Position numbers and translations under genes: made by a program
Part shown: positions 21,526-29,749 of the stretch, piece after piece
Numbering within the stretch: position 1 is the first letter of the stretch
Layout of the letters: every line of letters starts with the position of its first letter
The notes under the pieces: generated by a model
What the model was told of the DNA's origin: nothing
Seen by the model: only the letters and a program-made list of their open reading frames with translations
The model's database searches: none
From: Acanthamoeba sp. SK_2022b
Lineage: Eukaryota > Discosea > Longamoebia > Acanthamoebidae
Assembly: GCA_027943245.1 (NCBI GenBank)
Contig: JANDJZ010000484.1
Location: 1-41,467, forward strand
Length of the DNA stretch: 41,467 nucleotides
Reading direction: 5' to 3'

Positions 21526-22956
21526 AGAGATTCACTACAGGCCCTACACACCCACAGAGGTACATGCCCCCTCCCCCACAAGCCACTAACCCTCACATGC
21601 AGGCCACAACAACAACAACAACAAGGAGACCCACTACAGGCCCTACATGCCCACAGAGGTATGTGCCCCCTCCCCCACAAGCCACTAACCCTCACATGCA
21701 GGCCACAACAATGACAAGGAGACCCACTACAGGCCCTACACACCCACAGAGGTACATGCCCCCTCCCCTGCAAAGCACTAAACCTCACATGCAGGCCACA
21801 ACAACAACAATGATGACAAGGAGACCCACTACAGGCCCTATGCGCCCACAGAGGTACATGCCCCCTCCCCTGCAAGCCACTAAACCTTGCATGCAGGCCA
21901 CAACAACTACAAAGAGACCCACTACAGGCCCTACACGCCCACAGAGGTATGTGCCCCCTCCCCCACAAGCCACTAACCCTCACATGCAGGCCACAACAAT
22001 GACAAGGAGACCCACTACAGGCCCTATGCGCCCACAGAGGTACATGCCCCCTCCCCTGCAAGCCACTAAACCTTGCATGCAGGCCACAACAACTACAAGG
22101 AGACCCACTACAGGCCCTACACGCCCACAGAGGTATGTGCCCCCTCCCCCACAAGCCACTGACCCTTGTGTGCAGGCCACAACAATGATGATGATGACAA
22201 GGAGACCCACTACAGGCCCTATGTGCCTGCAGAGGTATGTGCCCCCTCCCCTGTGAGCCACTAACCCTTGTGTGCAGGCCACAATGATGATGACAAGGAG
22301 ACCCACTACAGGCCCTATGCACCTGCAGAGGTATGTGCCCCCTCCCCTGCAAGCCACTAACCCTTGTGTGCAGGCCACAACAATGATGATGATGACAAGG
22401 AGACCCACTACAGGCCCTATGTGCCTGCAGAGGTATGTGCCCCCTCCCCTGCAAAGCACTAAACCTTGTGTGCAGGCCATGATGACAATGATGATGACAA
22501 GGAGACCCACTACAGGCCCTATGTGCCTGCAGAGGTATGTGCCCCCTCCCCTGTGAGCCACTAAACCTTGTGTGCAGGCCATGATGATGACAAAGAGACC
22601 CACTACTGGCCCTATGTGCCTGCAGAGGTACATGCCCCCTCCCCTGCAAAGCACTAAACCTCCTGTGCAGGGCAGGGCTATGACAAAGAGGAGCACAATC
22701 ACAACAGAGGCAACAGTGTCAAGGCATGCTCCTGCCCTCAAGACAACTAATGGGGGGGGGGCATATTCCTCTCAGGAGCAGGAGGCATGCTGCACCAGAG
22801 GAGGCCAGAAAATGGTGTGGCAAGGTCCATCAAGGTACCACTTGGTGGCTGCTGACCAAGGCAGCCACCAAGCTCAAAGCTCTTGCCACGCGCAACTGAT
22901 CAACAAAAAAACTCATTTCTTTTCTTCCCAAAACAGGTCATCGCGAGAAAACTAAT
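21264..22956 (+). CDS. Pro/Thr-rich tandem-repeat protein with two in-frame TGA codons
   Basis: The ATG at 21264 opens MTTQRTINKYKPLAPLLANT, a ~55-residue basic head. After it come about 11 repeats of roughly 33-40 residues with core RPTTGPxxPQRYxPPPxQAT and PxxQATT, each separated by a variable Thr or Met run encoded by ACA or ATG triplets (longest ACA tract 21476-21525). The frame stops at 22254-22256 and, in the same register, at 22554-22556, where a unit has CTGTGAGCC instead of CTGCAAGCC. It then continues to a basic non-repeat tail ending about 22955. No known domain. Length variation between units is always a multiple of three, which argues for past selection on the reading frame. It could be a structural or surface protein, a transposon-encoded protein or a pseudogene. 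The antisense frame is also long (21402-22649) but has no head or tail sense. Confidence 0.5.
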
Positions 22957-23351
22957 TTCTTCTGTTTTTCCCCCTCCCCACTGCCCAAGACACTAATTTA
23001 TTTTCTTTCCTGGCCCACTCCCCATGCCAACGCCCAATGGGGGCTAGGCAAATAACAACAATGGCCCATGTCTCATGTCCATGTCCACACTGACGCCATG
23101 AGGGCTAGGGCACCAGGGGTACATCAAGACTTGATTCCCTGCCCCCACCCAGCAATGGAGGGGACCACCCAGTCACTGGTAACTTGACGAGCGCTGACGC
23201 ACATACCTTGACGCAAGGACATATTTTGATAATTATAGAATATTGACGACATCCCAAACCGCTCCACCAATGAAGTACGGAGCAACGAAATTACGGAAGA
23301 ACGTAAGAACGTTTCTATATGGAATGCATTATGTTCACCGAGAGCTGGGCT
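22957..23351. other. No gene recognised
   Basis: Pyrimidine-rich sequence (22957-23015), then mixed sequence. CATGAGGGCTAGGGCACC (23097) and CAATGGGGGCTAGGCAAA (23036) share a short GGGCTAGG motif. Around 23215-23330 it becomes AT-richer. Nothing matches a known gene or RNA. Confidence 0.4.
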
Positions 23352-24333
23352 TTAGTTTCGTGCAGCGTCCTCTGGTGGAGAAAGATGAAGCGGCAGGCGG
23401 GTCGGACTCACACGCAGGGGCCCAACGCCGGGTGGCGGGGGCAGGCGAACGATGGGCTGTGAGTGTACAGCAGCGATTAGGACGACTTCGCCACTTTTCC
23501 TCCTCCTCTTGTTGCTCTCCTCTTGTTTGTCCTGCAGAAACCACGGCCTCTTTGATGTGGTGTGAGTAAACCGATTTGGTGGGGGGTGTGGCCGGGGAAA
23601 AAGATGCGCAAATAACTCACGCAGTGCTTGTTCCTGTTGGCGCTGCTGAGAATCATCAGTGAATCCAAGGCATGTGGGTACCATGCCACAGGTGCAATGA
23701 AAAGGCACATCAACCCCCCCTTGTAGTGTGTCACCACAACTCTGTTGGGTGAGGTTTGTGGCCCTAGATTCAATACAAATGTGAGCAGGATTAACACATT
23801 TTGGTGAGATGTTGAGAGGGAGACCAAGGAGAGTCCTGAGCCGGCGCCAATAGGCCTCACACTGGTGTGAGCACTGGAGAGAATCTCCACCATAGGTCAG
23901 AGATACAGGTAGGCCACTAATAAAACTTGTCCAAATGTGGACAAATAGAGAAAGTCGCCGTTCTCCACCTAATTTGTTGTTATGTGCACCAATGGACCAA
24001 CATTCTTTGTCAATAAAGGCACATACTTTGTCGACACAAAATATTGTCATGATGATGATGATGTGGCAGGCGCATACCATCAAATCTGTTGTCAGACACC
24101 TTGACAAATGTGAGAGCATAGCCTCCAGAGCTCACCCTTTTCCACAGAGCAAACACACAGTGGTCTGGCCAGTCATCCACACTGTAGGACTCTTCACCTT
24201 GCTGTGGTGCACCTGTTGTAAAAAGTCCTGGGTCAGTACAGTTGTAATGTTGGATAGCTTGTTGCCTGGTGATCATGCTGATGTTAGCACTCTTCCTCCT
24301 TGAAGGCCAGTTTTCTTCCTCTTGGCACTGCAT
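23352..24333 (-). CDS. Cys-rich protein of unknown function, two exons
   Basis: The ATG at 24333 opens an 85-codon exon (24078-24333). A GT-AG intron of 73 bp (24005-24077: donor GTATGCG, acceptor CAAAG) joins in phase to exon 23352-24004, for 302 residues in total. Exon 1 contains SVDDWPDHCVFALWKRV. Exon 2 contains GGERRLSLFVHIWTSFISGL, a Cys/His series (QCSHQCEAYW, CVNPAHIC, CGDTLQ, FHCTCGMVPTC) and a basic tail KRRRK. The Cys spacing could be a metal-binding domain, but I recognise no family. Exon 2 up to about 23620 is CpG-poor, whereas its last 250 bp are CpG-richer, so the true 3' end may differ. The intron and phase agreement is the main support; no signal peptide or membrane segment is obvious. 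Confidence 0.45.
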
Positions 24334-24339
24334 TGTGGT

Positions 24340-25090
24340 TTTGGTAAGTGTGTGTGTGTGTGTGTGTGGTTGTGTCTCAATTTATACTTGTTTCATTTGA
24401 CTGTTACTCCCCCCCCCTTAACAGTCATATACTTTATATTCCTGTATCCCTTGAACAACCACTAACTGTTACCAAGGAATGTTCCAACTGTCTACAAGGA
24501 ATGTGTTATGTGCACCAGCATGATGGTGCAGTAATTATGGTGATCAGGCTTTGACCAATAGGAACCTGCACTTCACATGAACAGCTATGATGCTGGTATC
24601 ACCTCCATATCTTGTGTGCCTGTGCCTGGTTATTTTGTGGTCTAGTAGGCTCTTTCAAACACTGGTGCTGGAGGAAGGTCCTGCAACAGGCATCTCCAGA
24701 ATGTCCTCCAGGACAGCCCCTTGCTCACACAGGGGGAGCAAAGAAGAATGCCACCAGCCACCCGTGGTTTTTATGGTCTGCAGACCAGAGGACATTCCGG
24801 AAATGCCTCGTTACTAAGGCTACCACGTGAAGTGCCTGGGTAGGGGTGTGATTATAGAAATTTCATCGGAATCGCTGAATTTCGCAGTTTCCTGGATGAA
24901 TTTTTGGGTGTTGGTCCTAATTAGGTAATTTTTATATAACACGATTTTCCGCCACCAGTTTCTCATCCTTTTCTTTGGGAAGCGAGCGGGCTAAATGAAA
25001 TAGCCTTCCCACCTGCCGCAAGCGCACAACCACCTTGCCCACCGCAGGCTCGCGGCCACTCTCTCTCTCTCTCCCCGGCTTCGCGCACGG
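24340..25090. other. Intergenic, with a possible short + strand gene end
   Basis: A short (GT)n lies at 24347-24369. A + strand frame at 24612-24830 reads KHWCWRKVLQQASPECPPGQ and ends with RTFRKCLVTKATT; it has some protein-like character but no recognised family. The stretch 24840-24960 is AT-rich (TTTTTATATAACACGATTTT) and holds no gene. Confidence 0.3.
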
Positions 25091-25097
25091 CTTCGTC

Positions 25098-25245
25098 TTC
25101 ACGGCCAGCTGTGGCCGTCATCGGTTCGCGCAGGGCCACCTGGCGCATCGTCTCCTCCATCCTCAAGAAGGAGGAGGACCGACCGGAAAAGATCGAGATG
25201 AGGATCAAGCACGCTCGCGCTCTTGCCCAGAAGGTTGAGGCCAGC
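25098..25245 (+). pseudogene. 14-3-3 protein fragment
   Basis: One frame reads VAVIGSRRATWRIVSSILKK followed by EEDRPEKIEMRIKHARALAQ and KVEA. This matches the highly conserved 14-3-3 segment N-V/I-V/I-G-A-R-R-x-S-W-R-x-x-S-S-I-x-x-K (family knowledge), including the phosphoserine-binding Arg region. The preceding AG at about 25106 could be an acceptor, but no upstream LSVAYKN exon or downstream 14-3-3 exons were found. After residue EA the sequence becomes Arg/Ser-rich and non-homologous. It is therefore an isolated exon or gene relic. Adjacent sequence reappears inverted at 33.17-33.29 kb, so this locus has been duplicated and shuffled. Confidence 0.55.
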
Positions 25246-25680
25246 GGCGGGAGTCGCCCAAGCGCGCGCGAGCTCGACGAGCACCGACAGCGAGCGCGCC
25301 GATCAGGGAGGAGGAGGAGATGTCCGCATGGCTCGAGGCGCTCGAGGTCACTGCGCAGAGGGCGAGCCAACACGGGAGATGGCTCCGTGGCGAAAAGGGA
25401 GGAGAGTGAGTGTATGTACACGGACGGTGGTGGCCAACAACGAAGAATCGGAAGCCCAAAGGCCAAGTGAAGGAAGCCGATGGCCCGCGGGGGGGGAGGG
25501 ACATCGACACCTCACGCCGCATTCTCTCTCTCTTCTTTTTCGGGTCACCGGTTCTCAAGCACATGTGTGCTGCCTTGATCGGGGGGAGCAGTGCAGTCGA
25601 CCGGTGGTGAACGCGGCAAGTTCGAGCAGTGCCGCGGCCCATCTTGACCTCATCTATCGTCGCGACCCTCGCCCTCTTGT
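25246..25680. other. Shuffled region shared with 33.0-33.3 kb
   Basis: 25255-25300 (CGAGCTCGACGAGCACCGAC) is the reverse complement of 33205-33245. In contrast, 25560-25618 (TGTGCTGCCTTGATCGGGGG and on to TGAACGCGGCA) matches 33059-33116 in direct orientation. No intact gene. A TCACACGCCGC-like transition to low-complexity T-rich sequence lies near 25525. Confidence 0.55.
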
Positions 25681-27540
25681 GCAGAGCGCAGGCGCGTGAC
25701 GGCGCGGTCGGAGCGGGGATGGCGAACCCCGCGAAGGCCACCGCGGCCTTGATGGACGCTACTACGTCGTGGTAGGGTCTACGCCGCCGCTTGCTCCTGC
25801 TCGGTTTTTCAACAAGGACGAACAGTGTTCTTCAACAAGGATTTTGCCCGCACGTTCCCGCCCGAGCGACCCTCGCCCGCCAAGTGCGTCGCTCCTTCCA
25901 CTTGCACACGCAAGCCCACTGCTAACGCGCTATGTTGTCTTTGTGCTGCTGTACGCGCGTGTAGCACAATGAAGAAGAAGGGCATCACCATCTTGTTCAA
26001 CCTGCTTCCTCGCCCTGAGCTAGTCAAGTCCAACGACGTTCCCCTTAGCCCCGGTACTGACAACCCCCCTCTGCGGCCTGCCCTCCGCGAGTCGGGGTCG
26101 AGCCTGCAGCCTGACACTCACTGCTCTGCCTGCTTCGTCGTGCAGATGCGTTCACCCTGTGGGCAAAGGCCGACGAGAACAAGGACCTCTACAACCGCCA
26201 CGTCACAGAGGCTACGCGCCGCCTTCTTCAGGTTTGGCACTTACCCTGGCCCTTGCCTGGCCATGCTGTTGGTGTCCCCGCTGTAATGGCGATCTCACAA
26301 CGCTGTGCGCTGACTCTCTGTTGAAAACAGGAGCTGATACCCAAAGTGGCCGCGAAGCTGGATCAGCAATGCAGCTCGACTCGGAGCAGGGCAAGACCCA
26401 CCTGGACCTCATCGAGGTCATTCACGCGGTAGGCCACTCTCGATCTTCTGTCACAAACCAGAGCGGAGATAAGGGTTGAACTCTGGACCACCTGCGTGCG
26501 TCGTGCCTGATTCATCTCCCCCATTGCGCAGGCGGGCGTGAATGTGCGGCATTTGGGCCACATCAGGAGGTCTGGTCAACGTGAGAAGGTGCAGGATCTG
26601 ATCATGATCGAGATGATCGCCAGGATCGTGCGTAAGCAGCTCCAGGAGAAGTACAGAAAGAAGACTAGGTACAATAGCGTGCCAATAGCAGCCCTGCGTT
26701 GTCGCCTTGCTACGGACGTGTAGTAGAACTGATTCAAAGTTTGACTCACCTGGTGGTCTCTGCAGGATCGCCGGTACGTTCCCACCGAGGAGCCCCAGAA
26801 GCTCTCGGCGGTCAAGTACCTCAACAAGATGCTCGGTCGACACCACACCTCTCCCCAGTTCTGGCACGCCCTCAAGCGCGCCCTGCTGCAGAAGTTCGCC
26901 GTGCGTAGTCCATCACAAGCAAGCGTGGCTTTTCAGTGTCTCCTCCCTCCGGCCTCACGCTGCGTGGGCTCGACGTGAAACCGTTTTCCCGTCAGAAATG
27001 CCTTCTGGACCACGAGCTGGACAACAGCTACGACCTGCGCCAGAGGATCAGCGTCGCGGATCTGTTTGCTCGCCTTCAGGAACTCGCCCCCCCCCCCCAA
27101 CATCTTTGTGCTCACCGAAGAGGCGCGCAAGGTACTTTGCAGATGTTCAATTTTTAGCCATTTTCTTATTTATAATTAATTATTAATTTTATTGAGAACC
27201 GTAGGACTTTGGCACGGCTGTTGCGGCCCTGAGCCAGACATGGGACCAGACGCCGCCAGACTTCAAGCTCCTTCCGTCAGACTTGCGGCCGCTCGCCGCT
27301 GCGATCAAGCACATGAATCTCATCGGTTCTCTTCTTTGCCCATCCGCCCGCGCCAATCAATGCACACGCGCCGTATATGCGTGGCCTTCGTTGGTCTATC
27401 TCACTCTTCTATGGTCGCAGATATCGTCGAAGCAAGCGCCATGTTCTACGGCAGCTTGGACGAGAAGGGCAACGACCAAGTGCGGCTTCTGATTCAGGGC
27501 CTTGGAAAATTCCAGGTCGGCACCGAGCTCCCTCCCCCCC

Positions 27541-27542
<2 letters not shown>

Positions 27543-27586
<44 letters not shown>
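27543..27586. repeat. (CT)n(CA)n microsatellite in intron
   Basis: CT dinucleotides pass directly into CA dinucleotides, in an intron of the CLU-like gene between exons ending at about 27513 and starting at about 27613. Confidence 0.9.
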
Positions 27587-27587
<1 letters not shown>

Positions 27588-27775
27588 GATTTCTTTGTTT
27601 CGGTGTCCATAGATCGCCGTGCGCAAGATGCCATTCATCGATGCCGACACTGTTGTGTCCTTAGGCGACATGCTCGTGCTGCGTGCCCAGGAATGCGCGT
27701 TGGCCAACCATCGGTACCCCCCCCCCTCTCCCGGCAGCCAACACTCAACGCCAGTTGAGTGTAGGTCACGTCGTG

Positions 27776-27780
27776 CGTGC

Positions 27781-27834
<54 letters not shown>
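27776..27834. repeat. (GTGC)n(GT)n microsatellite
   Basis: CGTGCGTGCGTGCG followed by about 25 GT units, after the last clearly recognised CLU-like exon. Confidence 0.9.
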
Positions 27835-27837
<3 letters not shown>

Positions 27838-28237
27838 TATGTTATGCGTGTGACTGGTGATGGCAACGCGGCATCAGAACTGGAACAAAGGCGCAAGGTG
27901 CCCTTTGCGGCGGACGTGGTGGGGGGGGACAAGTTTGGCTGCGATCACCGACGGACTGACGCCTGCAGAACTACTGGCCTGCTGTCGGTACGCAAACTGC
28001 GCGCCTTCCCCCCTCTCTGCATGAACCGCGCGCACACAATGAACGAAGGCACACGGGCAACGGTCCAACTGACGCTGCGACGGCACACAGGGAGGGAGGC
28101 GGCGTTGGTGGCACTGATCAAGAGAGGACATGAGCGCTGCGGAAGTGCCCCATCATGTTTGTTGGTGTTTGAGCTTATTGGATGTTCAAAACGAGCATCA
28201 AATAGTCTAGTTGGCGGCCGATAGGCCAACAACGGGC

Positions 28238-28290
28238 TTTATCCCGAGGGCCTAGGGTCCACGGCACGTCAGGAAGGCGGGGTCGACGGC
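28238..28290 (+). repeat. Left inverted terminal repeat of DIRS copy 2
   Basis: TATCCC, then GGCCTAGGGTCC, CACGTCAGGAAGGCG and GTCGACGGC pair with the reverse complement of 32813-32866 at roughly three of four positions. A further ~33 bp lies outside it (28205-28237), part of which is absent from the short relative at 10959. Confidence 0.7.
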
Positions 28291-28444
28291 GCGACACGTG
28301 GCGGTACGGTTTTTGGACGGACGGAGGTTTATAGCGCGAGGAGGCGTGTGGTGGCAGTCAAGTTTTTCTTCTCTCACACGTTCACGCGAGCGTCTGAGAG
28401 CTGGCGACCCAACAATACATCCGTGCACGAGGCGGTAGGACACC

Positions 28445-29749
28445 ATGCAGAGCGACGACGAGATGCGTGACGAGGACGGACAGGCCCAGGCGCATTCGCT
28501 GAGCAGCGTGGCGGCGCGAGACGGCGCGAGGGCCCAACTACTGTGGACCGACATCGAAATACTGGCAATGATTCAAAAGGTGAAGCTCCAGGCGTTAGCG
28601 AAGGAGGTGGGCATCGACACGCGGGGCACTATGGGGCAGATCTTGGACCGAATCAAGGTGTGGCGTACGGAGCAGGCGGACGATGGTAGGCGGGGTCCCC
28701 CTGTACCGAGTGGGCAGTCTAGTGCGGTGCGTGATTCGGAGGCGAGTCGTAGGCCGACTAAGCGCAGGCGTAGTGCGCGGTTCAGCGACGACGACGGCGC
28801 GGAGGACGAGGCGGTGGACGTAGACGTGGGCGAGGAAGGGGGCAACAGCGCCGACGACGAGTTGGAGGAAAGGACGCCCCGTAGCCGTACGAGGCGCAGA
28901 GTGGGCAGGGAGGTGTTCTCCACCAGCCAGGCTAACCAGCTGAGCGAGCTCCTGCGGAAGGCGGTCGAAAGCGATCGGGTAGTCGACCGTTCTATCCTGG
29001 CGGAGGTGAGCAGGCTGACTACGTCGTACAATCAGTTGAAGCGCGAGACGGAGGCCGAGCGCACGTGGCCCGAAGTCAAGCTGGAGGCGGCTAGAAATCA
29101 GCATGAGTACGATTTCATCGCGCGGGTGGGGCGCGTTTTAACGGGCGCGGACGTGGATAATCGGGTGGAGCTGCGGAAGGCGGTGAACGAGGCCGTCGAA
29201 GAGCTGAAGCGGCGCGGAGCGCAAGTCATTACAGGCGACCGGGACGGCTGGGCGGCCGCGGCAAAGCTGCAGAGAACGGCGGGGTCATTCTTGGACGAAT
29301 TCGCCGAGGAGATCGTGGCCGCACGGCGGGCGGCGTCGGAGGAGAGCCGGAAGACCGCAGCCAAGAATTTTCGAGGAAAGGAAGGATCACAGTCATGGGG
29401 CGGGGGGCAGCGATCGGCGGCGAGGACCACAACAGGGTTTACAAGTGTTGGCGGATCGGGCACGAACGGCGGATGGCCACGGGCGTCCAGCCCGCGACAG
29501 GGGTGGGGCAGCCCGCACGACAACGGCAGCGCGTGGGGAAACGGCTGGACCTACACGCAGAACGGCGGCTGGGGACAAACGACAGGCGGAGCAGCGACGG
29601 CGAGCGGGGCAGGCTCAGCAAGCAGCGCAGGGGGCGGGACGGGAGCGGGAGGAGCCGCGGTTCCAGGAAGAGCGAAGACGGACGGCTGCTACACGTGCGG
29701 CGGGAAGGGACACTTCGCACGCGAGTGCCCGAAGCGCTTCCAGTCATGA
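28445..29749 (+). CDS. gag: DIRS Gag-like protein, SAP-like helix and CCHC zinc knuckle
   Basis: A 434-residue protein starting MQSDDEMRDEDGQAQ. The start is supported by the identical context in copy 1. Residues ~42-72 (KVKLQALAKEVGIDTRGTMG...ILDRIKVW) resemble a SAP-type helix-extended-loop-helix DNA-binding motif, unusual at a Gag N-terminus. The middle is charged and helical (ETEAERTWPEVKLEAARNQH). The C-terminal third is Gly/Ser/Thr-rich, followed by the knuckle CYTCGGKGHFARECPKRF (C-x2-C-x4-H-x4-C; 29687-29728), which would bind template RNA. It ends TCATGA, so the stop overlaps an ATG at 29746. In copy 1 that ATG leads in frame into pol. Here a net one-base difference downstream (about 29770-29790) puts this ATG out of the pol frame. 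Confidence 0.9.
   Translation: MQSDDEMRDEDGQAQAHSLSSVAARDGARAQLLWTDIEILAMIQKVKLQALAKEVGIDTRGTMGQILDRIKVWRTEQADDGRRGPPVPSGQSSAVRDSEASRRPTKRRRSARFSDDDGAEDEAVDVDVGEEGGNSADDELEERTPRSRTRRRVGREVFSTSQANQLSELLRKAVESDRVVDRSILAEVSRLTTSYNQLKRETEAERTWPEVKLEAARNQHEYDFIARVGRVLTGADVDNRVELRKAVNEAVEELKRRGAQVITGDRDGWAAAAKLQRTAGSFLDEFAEEIVAARRAASEESRKTAAKNFRGKEGSQSWGGGQRSAARTTTGFTSVGGSGTNGGWPRASSPRQGWGSPHDNGSAWGNGWTYTQNGGWGQTTGGAATASGAGSASSAGGGTGAGGAAVPGRAKTDGCYTCGGKGHFARECPKRFQS

Larger units (their letters stand above)
25680..28204 (+). pseudogene. CLU/TIF31-like gene, disrupted and cut by DIRS copy 2
   Basis: A series of + strand exons in short GT-AG introns follows the CLU (clustered mitochondria/TIF31) central domain. 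In order: GRYYVV + DFARTFPPERP (about 25753-25870), ITILFNLLPRPELVKSNDVP (about 25983-26050), DAFTLWAKADENKDLYNRHV (26147-26230), ELIPKVAAKLDQ (26331), HLDLIEVIHA (26399), AGVNVRHLGHIR with MIEMIARIVRKQLQ (26531-26668), KLSAVKYLNKMLGRHHTSPQ (26790-26900), DHELDNSYDLRQRISVADL, DFGTAVAALSQTWD (27206), EASAMFYGSLDEKGNDQV and IRKMPFIDADTVVSLGDM-type sequence (27615). Phase breaks occur at about 26372 (one base short), across the junction at 26671/26766, and in the C12 run at about 27090. Family proteins bind mRNAs of nuclear-encoded mitochondrial proteins. It cannot be followed beyond 28204, where the retrotransposon begins. The breaks may be real decay or homopolymer errors. Confidence 0.6.

Noticed and set aside
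21402..22649. 415-codon - strand frame across the Pro/Thr repeat gene
   Set aside because: It lacks stops only because of the repeat composition. The + strand has a sensible start, a basic head, triplet-conserving units and a tail.
24963..25466. 167-codon - strand frame opposite the 14-3-3 fragment
   Set aside because: The + strand shows clear 14-3-3 residues; the - strand frame is Arg/Ser/Leu-rich shadow.
29445..29747. Upstream part of the 795-codon pol frame
   Set aside because: It overlaps the Gly-rich end and zinc knuckle of Gag, encodes Arg-rich shadow sequence, and is out of register with the copy 1 arrangement.
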